Assembly: GCA_030433215.1 (NCBI GenBank)
Contig: JAUIMC010000001.1
Span: 434,001 to 498,000 of the forward strand
DNA from: Alphaproteobacteria bacterium
GTDB lineage: Bacteria; Pseudomonadota; Alphaproteobacteria; Caulobacterales; Parvularculaceae
DNA: 64,000 nt
Reading direction: 5' to 3'
Shown piece by piece: positions 53,752 through 62,409 of this stretch. The notes beneath the pieces are model-generated. The model searched no databases, was not told the origin of the DNA, and saw only the letters and a program-made list of their open reading frames with translations. Made by a program: the position numbers and the translations under genes. The stretch's first letter is position 1. Each line of letters begins with the position of its first letter.

Positions 53752-55563
53752 ATGATCAAGTCATTGAAATTGCGGTCCGTCCGCGCTCTTTGCGGCGCGT
53801 CGGTCGCGGCGCTTGCGCTTCACGCCTGCGCCACGGCGCCGGCGCCGCTGACGGCGGACGATCTGCTGGCGGCGCCTTATGCGCAGACGGGCGGCGAGCC
53901 TTTCGACGCCGCCGCCATCTTCGCGGCGCTGCCTGACTGGATTTCCGTCAGCCATGGCGCCGCCTATTTCGACCCGGCGCTCGGCGCCATGGTGATCGAC
54001 GATCTTTCCTTCGCCCTCGCCAGCGCGCCCGATGCGCGGCTTGTCGCCGAGCGCTCGCTCATGTGGGGCGGCGACGCGGAAGCGGCCGAAGCGGTGTTTT
54101 CCGGCGCGGCGAGCCTTGAGGAAATGGCGCCGATCTTCGACCGGCTGAGCCTTGAAGGGCTGCGCTCGGAAGGCCTGCAATGGCAGTCGGGAACCGAGAA
54201 CGCCTCGCTTTCCATCGGCAAGCTGGTGATCGACGGTTTTTCTGCGCGCTCCTATGCGCTGGCCCCGAGAGCCGGCGCCGGCGCGGAAGCGGCGGGCTTG
54301 CGCCAAATTGCGGCCGTCTTGGGCGCCTTTGCTTATGAGGGCGCCGCCTATTCGGATTTCTCCTTCCGGCTTAGCAATAATCGCGGCGACAATGTCATGT
54401 TCTCGGTGGCGGAGGCTTTCACGCGCGGCTATCGCGCCGGCGCGACCGAGTATGAAAGCGTGCGCGGGTTCCACGCCATGATCGAAGCGGGCGATGCTGC
54501 GCCGCTGGTCGAGGTGGGCGGCAAGAAACAGGAACGCCCGCGCGAGAAAAGCCCCTACGAAAAAATTCTCAACAAGCCGCCGTCTGAGGCTGCGTCCGAG
54601 ATTGCCCGCAGTCCGGCGGCGTTTCTGGTTGCGGCGACAGGCGCCGGGGCGACGGAATACGAGGTCGATTTGGCCGAGTCGCGTGGCGCGGATCTCAGCG
54701 GCGGGCTCGCCTGGCTGGCGCGCGGGGAGCTGCCGCCGATCACCGAAACCGAGCTGATCGATCTCGGCGCCCAGACCGTGAGCGGCTATCGCGAAAGCTG
54801 GAACGGCGCCCCCGCCTATACGGTGGACCGGATCAATGTCGCGGCCTCCGATTTCTACTGGCTCGTACCGTCGGATTTCGACATCGCCTATGAGGGCGTG
54901 ACCTATGATTTCAACGTCATGGCCGCAAAGATGCGCGACGGCATGGGCCCCGGCTTCGCAACGGAAGCCGCGCCGCAATTCAAAAGGCTGACCGAAACCC
55001 TGATGGCGCTCGGGATCGACCGGGTGAGCGCGGATATGGGGTTCGGCTGGACCTGGGACGGCGAGACCGGCGCCGCCGCCTTGTCGCTTTACGGCGATGC
55101 GGCGGAAGTCTCGGCGGGCGATTTCGGGGTGCAGGCCGACGGCCCGTCCCTGGCGCGCTGGGAGGAAATGGCGCGCGCCGACATTCCCGTGTCGGTCGCG
55201 GCGGAGGAGATCTTCCTGAACGGGGTGCAGCACAGCCTGCGCGACAAGGGGCTTCTCGAGCGCCTGTTCGCCTATATCGCGGTTCAGAACGGCGCCGATC
55301 CGGAAGACCCCGAGGCGGGGCCGGCGATGCGCCAGTCCGTCGCCGCCATGATCCGCCTGACGGGCGCGCAGGCCGGTGAGCAGAATGCGCGCTTTCCCGC
55401 CTATGCCGAAGCGATAGCAGGCTTCATCGAAGAGGGCGGCGCCATCACGCTCGCAGCGGATCCGGCGGCGCCCGTCGACGTTGCGACCCTGAAGGCGGCG
55501 GGCGAGACCGCGCCGCAAACCCTGCCCGACATCCTGAACGTCACCCTGACGCATACGGACTAA
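53752..55563 (+). CDS. Large lipoprotein, tandem paralogue 2, unknown family
   Basis: A 603-residue protein with lipobox ALHAC (Cys about 26). Its second half parallels the upstream gene: ETELIDLGAQTVSGYRESW, ASDFYWLVPSD, AAMIRLTGAQAGEQNARF and GETAPQTLPDILNVTLTH. The N-terminal half is divergent and has a short basic insert (KKQERPREKSPYEKIL, about 260-280). Each gene has its own GGGGAG-type ribosome site and a 130-bp gap, so both may be separately expressed copies. Function unknown. Confidence 0.7.
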   Translation: MIKSLKLRSVRALCGASVAALALHACATAPAPLTADDLLAAPYAQTGGEPFDAAAIFAALPDWISVSHGAAYFDPALGAMVIDDLSFALASAPDARLVAERSLMWGGDAEAAEAVFSGAASLEEMAPIFDRLSLEGLRSEGLQWQSGTENASLSIGKLVIDGFSARSYALAPRAGAGAEAAGLRQIAAVLGAFAYEGAAYSDFSFRLSNNRGDNVMFSVAEAFTRGYRAGATEYESVRGFHAMIEAGDAAPLVEVGGKKQERPREKSPYEKILNKPPSEAASEIARSPAAFLVAATGAGATEYEVDLAESRGADLSGGLAWLARGELPPITETELIDLGAQTVSGYRESWNGAPAYTVDRINVAASDFYWLVPSDFDIAYEGVTYDFNVMAAKMRDGMGPGFATEAAPQFKRLTETLMALGIDRVSADMGFGWTWDGETGAAALSLYGDAAEVSAGDFGVQADGPSLARWEEMARADIPVSVAAEEIFLNGVQHSLRDKGLLERLFAYIAVQNGADPEDPEAGPAMRQSVAAMIRLTGAQAGEQNARFPAYAEAIAGFIEEGGAITLAADPAAPVDVATLKAAGETAPQTLPDILNVTLTHTD

Positions 55564-55577
55564 TCCGGCGCATCAAG

Positions 55578-55612
55578 AAAAAACGGCCGCCGGAAGGGCG
55601 GCCGTTTTTTTT
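55578..55612. terminator. Bidirectional Rho-independent terminator
   Basis: AAACGGCCGCC / GGCGGCCGTTT with loop GGAAG, flanked by A6 on the left and T8 on the right; serves the convergent lipoprotein and dodecin genes. Confidence 0.9.
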
Positions 55613-55627
55613 GTGGATTTCGCAGGC

Positions 55628-55831
55628 CTAGGCGTCGAGGACGAAGGTGACCTTCATCACGACGCGGTATTCCTTGATCTTGCCCTTGTCGAGAATGATC
55701 GACTGGTCCTTGATCCAGACGCCTTCGACGTTTTTCAGCGTCTTGTTGGCGCGTTCGATGCCTTCTTCGATGGCGTCTTTGAAGCTCTTGCTTGAGCCTG
55801 CAATAATTTCCGTAACGCGTGCGACCGCCAT
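55628..55831 (-). CDS. Dodecin flavoprotein
   Basis: A 67-residue dodecin from ATG 55831 (GAGGAGGAAGTT upstream). The family pattern VARVTEIIAGSSKSFKDAIEEGI, KTLKNVEGVWIKDQS and EYRVVMKVTFVLD is complete, including the Trp that stacks on flavin. Dodecins form 12-mers that store or buffer FMN/riboflavin. Confidence 0.93.
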   Translation of the reverse strand: MAVARVTEIIAGSSKSFKDAIEEGIERANKTLKNVEGVWIKDQSIILDKGKIKEYRVVMKVTFVLDA

Positions 55832-55961
55832 AACTTCCTCCTCTTTCATGTTTTATGGCGCGAGGAAGATATCTCGCGCGGGGCCTTGCGGATTAGAGAC
55901 CTTTTGCGGGGGCGGCGCAAATGGCGCCCGCCTCCTTGACGGCGATTTAAGAAACCGCCGC

Positions 55962-56840
55962 TCAGCGTGTCGGAACGGGCGTTTCGCCGGCATAATCGTA
56001 AAAGCCGCGGCCCGTCTTGCGGCCCAGCCAGCCGGCTTCCACATATTTCACGAGTAAGGGACAGGGCCGGTATTTCGAATCCGCCAGCCCCTCGTAAAGC
56101 ACCTGCATGATCGCAAGACAGATATCGAGACCGATGAAGTCCGCAAGCTCGAGCGGCCCCATGGGATGGTTGGCGCCGAGCTTCATGCCGGTGTCGATGG
56201 CCTCGACCGAGCCGACGCCTTCATAGAGCGTGTAGATCGCTTCGTTGATCATCGGCATCAGGATGCGGTTGACGATGAAGGCCGGAAAATCCTCCGAGAC
56301 TGTCATGGTCTTGCCGAGGCTTTCGACGACGCCCTTGGTCGCTTCGAAGGTTTCCTTCGAGGTGGCGATGCCGCGAATGACCTCGACGAGCTTCATCACC
56401 GGCGCCGGGTTCATGAAGTGAAGGCCGATGAACCGCTCCGGCCGGTCTGAGCCGGCGGCGAGCCCGGTGATCGACAGCGACGAGGTGTTGCTGGCGAGAA
56501 TGGCGCTGTCTTTCAGCTTGCCTTTGAGGGTGTCGAAGATGTCCTTCTTGACGCCCTGAACTTCGCTCGCCGCTTCGACGATAAGATCGCAATCACCGAG
56601 ATCGTCGACCTTGGTCGTCGTGTTGATGCGCGCGAGGGCGGCTTTTTCCGTCGCGTCGTCAATCAGGCCCTTGGCGGCCTGGCGCGCGAGGTTCTTCGCC
56701 ACGGTGGAGCGGGCGGCCTCAAGCTGGCCGGCGCTGATGTCATTGAGCACCACGTTATAGCCGGCCGCGGCGAAAACATGGGCGATGCCGCGCCCCATCT
56801 GGCCTGCGCCGATCACGCCTACAGTCTTGATTTCACTCAT
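55962..56840 (-). CDS. hbd: 3-hydroxybutyryl-CoA dehydrogenase
   Basis: A 292-residue NAD-dependent dehydrogenase from ATG 56840 (GGAGCAAACC upstream). GAGQMG (11-16) binds NAD; SNTSSLSITGLAAGSDRPERFIGLHFMNP carries the catalytic Ser/His (IGLHFMNP His), and NRILMPMINEAI, GANHPMGPLELADFIGLD complete the active site. Acts in butyrate/PHB and fatty-acid metabolism. In many Alphaproteobacteria it directly follows etfBA; here 5.5 kb intervenes. Confidence 0.95.
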   Translation of the reverse strand: MSEIKTVGVIGAGQMGRGIAHVFAAAGYNVVLNDISAGQLEAARSTVAKNLARQAAKGLIDDATEKAALARINTTTKVDDLGDCDLIVEAASEVQGVKKDIFDTLKGKLKDSAILASNTSSLSITGLAAGSDRPERFIGLHFMNPAPVMKLVEVIRGIATSKETFEATKGVVESLGKTMTVSEDFPAFIVNRILMPMINEAIYTLYEGVGSVEAIDTGMKLGANHPMGPLELADFIGLDICLAIMQVLYEGLADSKYRPCPLLVKYVEAGWLGRKTGRGFYDYAGETPVPTR

Positions 56841-57036
56841 GGTTTGCTCCATCCGCCCTTATTCGCCCGCCTGTTATGATTACGCTTTACGGGGCGCGGA
56901 TACTGCATCGCAACATGAGGGCTGGCAAGAGCGGAGGGCGGCCGAAGGCCCCGCTCCCCGGGGAAACATTGTGGGGAGGGGGGCCCGGCCGCCGGACCGG
57001 GTGGGGCCACGGCCGGCGGCGCGTCCTTTCGGCGGC

Positions 57037-58191
57037 TTACTGAAGGGCGGCTTGTTGAGAAAGGGTGACGGGGCGGACCCGGTTCACCATCTCGACAATA
57101 TATTTGCCCTGTTGTTCCGGATAGACATAGTGGGCGGAATCGTCGAACGCGACATAGTCCTTATACGGCGTATTAAGGCGGGCGAACCACGGTTTGACCA
57201 GCGTCGTCGGGGTCTGCCAGTCATGCTCGCCCTGGAAGATGAAAATCGGAACCTCATACTCGTACCCGAGATCGGCGCGGATATCGCGCCCGTAGAGATC
57301 GTCGATCAGCGCCACGGTGGCGGGGCTGCCCTGAAAGAAACCGCCAAGTGTTGAGGACAGCGTCTCTTCCGGCGACAGGAAGATGTCCATCATGACGTCG
57401 CTCTTGAAGAAGTCGCCGTCTTTGAGGGCGTGGTAGCCCTTTTTGTAAAGCGGCAGTTTGCCCTGAATGGCGCCGATGCGCTGCATCAGGGCGGTGACGT
57501 CGCCCTTGGGCGGCCATTCCTCGGGAAGCGCGCGCAGTTCCTCAGCGACGGCGGCGTCGCCTGCCGCCTCCGCCGCTTCGATCAGAAGCCGTGTGGTTTC
57601 ATCGAAGCCCTTGTTCCAGGCGATCACCTGGCCGACGCCCACATAGGCGGCGACGAGATCGGGGCGCTTTTTGGCGACGCCGAGCCCCAGGATCGAGCCC
57701 CAGCTATGGCCGACCAGCACCACTTTCTTCACGCCAAGCCGGTCTTGCAAATGCTCGATCAGCTCGATCGTGTCGTCGACCATGCGGTCATAGGACATGG
57801 TTTCGACGAGCGATTCGTCGCCGCGGGACTTGCCCGCGCCGCGCTGGTCCCAGTCGACAACGACGAAATACTCCGTAAGCGGACGCATCAGCCGGTGATT
57901 GGTGGACGACATGGCGTGACCGGGGCCGCCATGAAGATCGAGCATAACCGGATCGCTGCGGTCGCGGCCGCGAATGCGGATATACTGATCGACGCCGCCG
58001 AGCGTGACATAGTCTTCCTCGTCGATGGCGTTCGGCGCGCCGTACCAGTTGCTGTTGGCGGCGGCGTCCTTGCCGGCGCCGATCAGGAGCCAGGCGCCGC
58101 CGCCGGCGCCGATGAGGACAAGCGCCGCCGGCGCCAGGACGTAAAGCGCGGCGAGTTTCAGGAATTTCAGGGCGGATTTAAAAGCGTTCAT
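57037..58191 (-). CDS. Alpha/beta hydrolase, proline-iminopeptidase-like
   Basis: A 384-residue membrane-anchored hydrolase: one N-terminal helix (about 11-38), oxyanion motif LHGGPG (86-91), WDQRGAGKS, nucleophile elbow GHSWGS (Ser163), then the acid in FIFQGEHDWQTP and His in DDSAHYVYPE. This is the S33 peptidase pattern, though many relatives are esterases. It lies 15 bp after the beta-lactamase-fold gene, suggesting cotranscription. Confidence 0.88.
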   Translation of the reverse strand: MNAFKSALKFLKLAALYVLAPAALVLIGAGGGAWLLIGAGKDAAANSNWYGAPNAIDEEDYVTLGGVDQYIRIRGRDRSDPVMLDLHGGPGHAMSSTNHRLMRPLTEYFVVVDWDQRGAGKSRGDESLVETMSYDRMVDDTIELIEHLQDRLGVKKVVLVGHSWGSILGLGVAKKRPDLVAAYVGVGQVIAWNKGFDETTRLLIEAAEAAGDAAVAEELRALPEEWPPKGDVTALMQRIGAIQGKLPLYKKGYHALKDGDFFKSDVMMDIFLSPEETLSSTLGGFFQGSPATVALIDDLYGRDIRADLGYEYEVPIFIFQGEHDWQTPTTLVKPWFARLNTPYKDYVAFDDSAHYVYPEQQGKYIVEMVNRVRPVTLSQQAALQ

Positions 58192-58206
58192 GACGATTCC
58201 CGATCC

Positions 58207-60186
58207 TCAATAATAAAGGCTGAAGCGGACCAGGTGGAAGGCGAAGCCCACATAGAGCACCGTCAGCGCCGACAGGACGAGGACAGTGCTCCACAGCTTC
58301 GCAAACCAGCTCCGGTCTTCGCTGCGCCAGACAAGCCAGGCGTTTCCGGCCGTCACTGCAACGCCGCCGATAAAGGCGATGGCGCTGAAGATCTGCGCGG
58401 ACAAAAGGAACGGATCGCTCGCCGCCGACAGATTGCTGAAATCGGCGAACATTCTCGAGATCGTGAAAACCCAGAGATAGAGCGCCGCCAGAATGGCGAC
58501 CGCCGCGATCCGGGTGAGGCGGTGGGAAAGAAGCGCCGCCGGCTCCAGCGTGCGTTCGACGCCGTAGCGCCGGCGGATGAGGGCGGCGACCGGCCAGAGA
58601 ACCGCCGTCAGCGCCAGCGCGCCGAGGCTCGCCATCAAGAGCGGCACGAGCCAGCTTTCGTTCTTGTGCCAGGGCACGCGGTCGAACATCACGACCGGCG
58701 CATACATGTCGACGCCGTAGCGCACGGGCTTGCCGTCCACGACCTTGGCGACGAGCTTCTGGTGGCTTTGCGTGTCGCGCCAGACAAAGGGTTCGATCTC
58801 GACCCAGCGGCGCGGCTTCAAGTTGAGCCCCGGCGGCGAGGCGATCAGCTCGCCGTTCGGGCCGACGCTCACGGTCGTCTGGCCCATCAGGCCGGTCGCG
58901 TGCATGAAGGTCGACTGCGAGCGCCGCGAGGATTGCCATTTGCCGGCCATCAGCGCTGCGTGCTGGGCGGCGGTTTCGGGATCGACGCGGCCGTCAGTGT
59001 TCGACGGGCCGGGCAGATAACGGTCGGCGAAATCCTCATACATGGTCTGGCGCAGAAACGCCGTGATGCTGCTTCTGCCCGCGCTGTTGAAGGCGACGAA
59101 AAAGCCGACATTGTCATCCATGAACATATAGAGGGCGGTATGGAAATCGACCGTGTCGCCGGCGTGGTTGCTGACATTGCGTCCGTTGATGTCGGTTTCG
59201 AAAAAGCCGAGCTTCATGCGGTTGAGGCCGGGAATGATGGTCAGTTCGGAGGAATGCATCTCTTCCGCCGTGTCGGCTTTCATGATGCGCCGTCCCCGGA
59301 ACTCGCCCCTTTGCAGATGCGCGATCATGAAATTCGCCATGTCGCCGGCGGTGCTCGCATGGGAGCCGGCGGGCGCCTGGGTGAGAAATTCAAACCCGTT
59401 CGCCTTCTGCGAGGCGAGGCTGTAGCCCTTTGACATGTAAGGCTGGAGTTCAGGCGGCAATGGCTGGCGCGACGTCGTATGATCCATGTCCAGCGGCTGG
59501 AAAATATAGCGCTGAAGATAGTCCTCATAGTCCATGCCCGAGACGCGCTGCACGACATAGCCGGCAAGACCGGCGCCGTAATTGGAGTAAGCGGGTGTCG
59601 TGCCGGGCGCAAAGATGCGCTTGGGCGTCCAGCGCTTCAGAAGGTCTTCATAGTCCATCATATCGTCGCCATTGCGCGTCATGAGGTTTCTGAGCTGTTC
59701 CTCAAAACCCGGCACATGCTGCATGAGATTGCGCATGGTGATGGGCTCGCCCTTGCGGTCGGGAATTTCAAAATCGAGATAGGTGTTGATGTCCGCGTCG
59801 AGATCGATCTTGCCTTGCTCGACGAGCTGCATCACCGCGGTCCACGTAAACAGTTTGCCGATGGAGCCGAGCCGGAAAAGTGTTTCCGAGGCGTCCACAG
59901 GTTTTTTCTCCGCGACGTCGGCGTAGCCGTAACCGCGCTGGGTCAGGATCTCGCCGTCCTTGACGACCACCACAAGCGCGCCGGCGATGTCGCCCATTTC
60001 CAGCGAGACCGGCACATAACCGTCGAGCCAATTATTGACGTCATCCCTGGTGAGGGGATGAGCGCCGTCTGACTGCTGTCGGTCTGCGCTGTTGTTGGCT
60101 TGCGTCTGCGGCGGCGCCTCCTGGGCGTGGCCTGTCGCCATGGCGAGCGCCAGAAGCGCGCAAAAAAATCCTGTTACTGATCGCAT
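58207..60186 (-). CDS. Beta-lactamase-fold serine hydrolase with C-terminal membrane helices
   Basis: A 659-residue protein from ATG 60186 (GGGAGG upstream). Signal peptide (1-21), then a class C beta-lactamase/esterase-type domain (about 45-400): catalytic SIGK (108-111) and YSNYGAG as the Tyr motif; NHAGDTVDFHT is near the third motif. The last ~150 residues hold four to five membrane helices. Such proteins are usually esterases or D-amino-acid peptidases, not resistance enzymes. It faces a TetR gene across a long palindrome. Confidence 0.88.
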   Translation of the reverse strand: MRSVTGFFCALLALAMATGHAQEAPPQTQANNSADRQQSDGAHPLTRDDVNNWLDGYVPVSLEMGDIAGALVVVVKDGEILTQRGYGYADVAEKKPVDASETLFRLGSIGKLFTWTAVMQLVEQGKIDLDADINTYLDFEIPDRKGEPITMRNLMQHVPGFEEQLRNLMTRNGDDMMDYEDLLKRWTPKRIFAPGTTPAYSNYGAGLAGYVVQRVSGMDYEDYLQRYIFQPLDMDHTTSRQPLPPELQPYMSKGYSLASQKANGFEFLTQAPAGSHASTAGDMANFMIAHLQRGEFRGRRIMKADTAEEMHSSELTIIPGLNRMKLGFFETDINGRNVSNHAGDTVDFHTALYMFMDDNVGFFVAFNSAGRSSITAFLRQTMYEDFADRYLPGPSNTDGRVDPETAAQHAALMAGKWQSSRRSQSTFMHATGLMGQTTVSVGPNGELIASPPGLNLKPRRWVEIEPFVWRDTQSHQKLVAKVVDGKPVRYGVDMYAPVVMFDRVPWHKNESWLVPLLMASLGALALTAVLWPVAALIRRRYGVERTLEPAALLSHRLTRIAAVAILAALYLWVFTISRMFADFSNLSAASDPFLLSAQIFSAIAFIGGVAVTAGNAWLVWRSEDRSWFAKLWSTVLVLSALTVLYVGFAFHLVRFSLYY

Positions 60187-60271
60187 TAGTCGTCTGCCTC
60201 CCTTTTGCGGGGCTGCATTCCGGCCATAGCGCGAAAATCCCAGCCGCCGCCTTTCACCGCGCCGTCCGCCC

Positions 60272-60314
60272 GTACTCAATAAAAAAGCGAATACTCGTTT
60301 TTTTTATTGAGTAC
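60272..60314. promoter_or_regulatory. Candidate TetR operator (perfect 15-bp inverted arms)
   Basis: GTACTCAATAAAAAA (60272-60286) and its exact inverse TTTTTTATTGAGTAC (60300-60314) with a 13-bp spacer (GCGAATACTCGTT) that contains a third partial ACTCGTTTT copy. It sits in the divergent gap between the hydrolase gene and the TetR gene, so it probably binds that regulator. Confidence 0.75.
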
Positions 60315-60435
60315 AAGGTTGATTTCCGCTGGCCAAAGCCTGCTAGTAAAATCACAGTGGAATCATGGAGTTGCGTCGGCTAATCGGGGCCCTGGCGCGA
60401 CCCTCCGGGGCTGGACCGACCGATAGGACTTTTGA

Positions 60436-61014
60436 ATGCCGAAGCGCGATGCCGGATATATGGCGGAGAGACGGGAGATTATTCTCGACGCGGCACAACT
60501 CTGCCTTGATCGCGCGGGCCTCGATAAATTCACCATCGAGCAAATCTGCCGGGAAGCGGGGATCAGCACCGGCGCGCTTTACCGTCATTTTCCCAACAAG
60601 CGCGCGATCCTTTTGGGGCTGCTCGACCGCTCGACGGATATGCGCGACAGCATAGTCGTAAAAAGCCTGCGCGAGCTTGAAGATGTTCTGGTCGGCGTCG
60701 TCAAAGGCTACGACCAGCCCGGCGGGCTGGAGCAGGTGCGCCGCGCTTTCAACCTCATTCAGATGAGCTTCAACGATCCAGAGATGCTCGAAAGGGCGCA
60801 AGACTCTGTTGTCGGGCTTGAAGGGTTTCTGAACAAAAGCCTCAGGGACATCGCGTCGGCGGGCGGCCTGCCGGCGTCCGCCGATATCGATCACGCCGCG
60901 CGGCGCATCGGGAGTCTGTTTCTCGGCATATGGCTGGCGAAGGCGGTGAAGCCGGATCTCGATACGACGCGTTATATCGACTGCATCAAGGAAGAATTCG
61001 ACCGGCTACGCTAA
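60436..61014 (+). CDS. TetR family regulator
   Basis: A 192-residue regulator with an N-terminal HTH (about 10-56): RREIILDAAQLCLDRAGL, FTIEQICREAGISTGALYRHFPNKRAIL. The C-terminal ligand domain is typical in size. Divergent from the beta-lactamase-fold and alpha/beta hydrolase genes, which it most likely represses through the palindrome at 60272-60314. Confidence 0.93.
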   Translation: MPKRDAGYMAERREIILDAAQLCLDRAGLDKFTIEQICREAGISTGALYRHFPNKRAILLGLLDRSTDMRDSIVVKSLRELEDVLVGVVKGYDQPGGLEQVRRAFNLIQMSFNDPEMLERAQDSVVGLEGFLNKSLRDIASAGGLPASADIDHAARRIGSLFLGIWLAKAVKPDLDTTRYIDCIKEEFDRLR

Positions 61015-61040
61015 GGCGGACCTTTGCCGCCTGCCGCCGG

Positions 61041-61080
61041 ATGAAAAAAAGCCCCGCACGAAGCGGGGCTTTCGTTTCTT
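61041..61080. terminator. Terminator, duplicate of the etfA terminator
   Basis: AAAGCCCCGC / GCGGGGCTTT with loop ACGAA and flanking A/T runs. It resembles the etfA terminator at 62358-62386 and has moved with the adjacent etfA fragment. Confidence 0.8.
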
Positions 61081-61094
61081 GCGTTGCGCTGCGC

Positions 61095-61257
61095 CTACAG
61101 CGCGCCGGTGAGCTTCGGGCGCCTCGACCGCGACGATGTCGGAAATCTGCATGACGTCGAGCAGCGCTGCGACGCGGGGCATGACATTCTTGCCGGTGGT
61201 CGCGGCGGCTTTCAGGATCGCGTCTTCATCTCCGGCATCGCGCTTGTCAATGATGCG
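61095..61257 (-). pseudogene. etfA remnant (internally deleted partial duplicate)
   Basis: 61129-61226 matches 62991-63088 inside etfA with only about 6 differences in 98 bp; on the minus strand it reads [19 protein letters not shown] and [15 protein letters not shown], the residues 85-118 region of EtfA. It is then joined, after a deletion of about 500 bp, to a copy of the etfA stop region and terminator. No start codon and an in-frame stop at 61258-61260. It is nonfunctional. Confidence 0.85.
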
Positions 61258-61851
61258 CTAGCGCGCCGTCAGGAGGGCGCGGCAAATGGCGCGGCTTAGT
61301 ATTCTGGTCGCTTTCCTTGCGCTCCATTTGCAGTCTTTCGTGAGCAAGCCCCAAACCTGGACGCTAAATGCCGCCCATAGATACTCCGCCGCCTCCTGCG
61401 CTTTCCAGTCCGGCGCTAGCGCGCCGTCCTTTTCCAGCGAGACCGCCAGAACGTTCAGCCAGCGGCGCAGTTCGGCCATGCGGTCTTCCCAGGCTGCAGA
61501 GGCGGCTTCATCCGTTTCGCGCAGGCGAATGAGGTCGGATGCGACAGGGAAAATCGTCATCACAAAATCGATCCATACGCGAATCGTCGTTTCGAGCCGG
61601 TCCCGAGGGTCGGCGACGGCAAAACTGGAAAAAAGTCTTTCCTCTATTTCAAATCGCTCATCCGCTCGTTTGACCAGCGCCATCAACAAACCGCTCCTAC
61701 TGCCGAAATGCAGATAGACGGCCTGTCGGCTGACCCCGGCGGCGGTGGCTATTTCCTGTAGCGATACTTCCGCCCCCTCCTCGCTGACGAGGTCCCATGC
61801 GGCGTCGAGGATGTGTGTTTTTGTTTCGGTTGAAACGGGTTTGCTTGACAC
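61258..61851 (-). CDS. TetR family regulator, probably of the DUF1330 gene
   Basis: A 197-residue regulator from GTG 61851, the last start before the HTH (ETKTHILDAAWDLVSEEG, SLQEIATAAGVSRQAVYLHF). The frame continues upstream into the operator and overlaps the neighbouring gene, so that longer form is unlikely. The GTG itself lies in an ACACGTGT palindrome, implying tight autoregulation. Divergent from the DUF1330-like gene. Ligand unknown. Confidence 0.88.
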   Translation of the reverse strand: MSSKPVSTETKTHILDAAWDLVSEEGAEVSLQEIATAAGVSRQAVYLHFGSRSGLLMALVKRADERFEIEERLFSSFAVADPRDRLETTIRVWIDFVMTIFPVASDLIRLRETDEAASAAWEDRMAELRRWLNVLAVSLEKDGALAPDWKAQEAAEYLWAAFSVQVWGLLTKDCKWSARKATRILSRAICRALLTAR

Positions 61852-61883
61852 GTGTAAAGTTCTCTGTAATTTACACGTGTAAA
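61846..61883. promoter_or_regulatory. Tandem ACACGTGT operators between TetR and DUF1330 genes
   Basis: TTTACACGTGTAAA (61870-61883) is a perfect 14-bp palindrome; a second, imperfect copy TGACACGTGTAAA (61846-61858) covers the tetR GTG start. Centres are 24 bp apart. A typical TetR double site serving both divergent promoters. Confidence 0.75.
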
Positions 61884-61899
61884 GTACAAGGAGCGCCTC

Positions 61900-62337
61900 A
61901 TGGACGTCAATCAACAGGCCGAAAAACTCGCGGATTTATATGCGCAATGGGGCCCTGGATTAGCGCCGGGCGCTGCGCAATGGGCGCGGATCCTGTCGCT
62001 TCCCCAGTCTGAGCCCGTCACGCTGGTGAACCTTTTCAAAGTGAGAGGGCAAGCGCTCTATCCGAATAAAGAGTTTGCCGGCACGGGCGAAGAGGCGTTT
62101 CAGCGTTACGCCGCTGTCAGCATGCCGACAATGACGCGCGTGGGCGGTGAGTTTTTGCTGGTCGGCGCGTTTCACGGTTCTTTTATTGGCGCCGATGAAG
62201 ACTGGGACGTTGTTGCAATCGGGCGTTATCCCAATCTTGATGCGCTCATCGCACTTTATGAAGATAAAGACTATGTGGAGTGTTTCCTCCACAGGGCGGC
62301 GGCATGCGAAAGGCAAAAAGTCTTCACTTGCCGCTAG
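61900..62337 (+). CDS. DUF1330/ABM-fold protein
   Basis: A 145-residue protein from ATG 61900 (AAGGAGCGCCTC upstream). It resembles DUF1330-type dimeric alpha/beta-barrel proteins: [17 protein letters not shown], the middle [19 protein letters not shown] and [33 protein letters not shown]. Such folds often bind small hydrophobic or aromatic ligands or act as monooxygenases; activity here is unknown. Divergent from its probable TetR repressor. Confidence 0.75.
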   Translation: MDVNQQAEKLADLYAQWGPGLAPGAAQWARILSLPQSEPVTLVNLFKVRGQALYPNKEFAGTGEEAFQRYAAVSMPTMTRVGGEFLLVGAFHGSFIGADEDWDVVAIGRYPNLDALIALYEDKDYVECFLHRAAACERQKVFTCR

Positions 62338-62357
62338 AGGTGGCCTGCAGGCAAATC

Positions 62358-62386
62358 AAAAAAAGCCCCGCCGAAGCGGGGCTTTT
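62358..62386. terminator. Bidirectional terminator between DUF1330 and etfA genes
   Basis: AAAAGCCCCGC / GCGGGGCTTTT with a CGAA tetraloop and A/T runs on both sides, 20 bp beyond the DUF1330 stop and 24 bp beyond the etfA stop. Confidence 0.85.
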
Positions 62387-62409
62387 GATCTTTTGTGTTG
62401 TCGCTGCGC

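Noticed and set aside
57430-59433. 667-codon plus-strand frame
   Set aside because: Antisense to the alpha/beta hydrolase and beta-lactamase-fold genes, both of which have intact catalytic motifs and ribosome sites.
58207-60186. Beta-lactam resistance gene
   Set aside because: The beta-lactamase fold here belongs to esterase/peptidase-type relatives with C-terminal membrane helices; resistance is not supported by the sequence.
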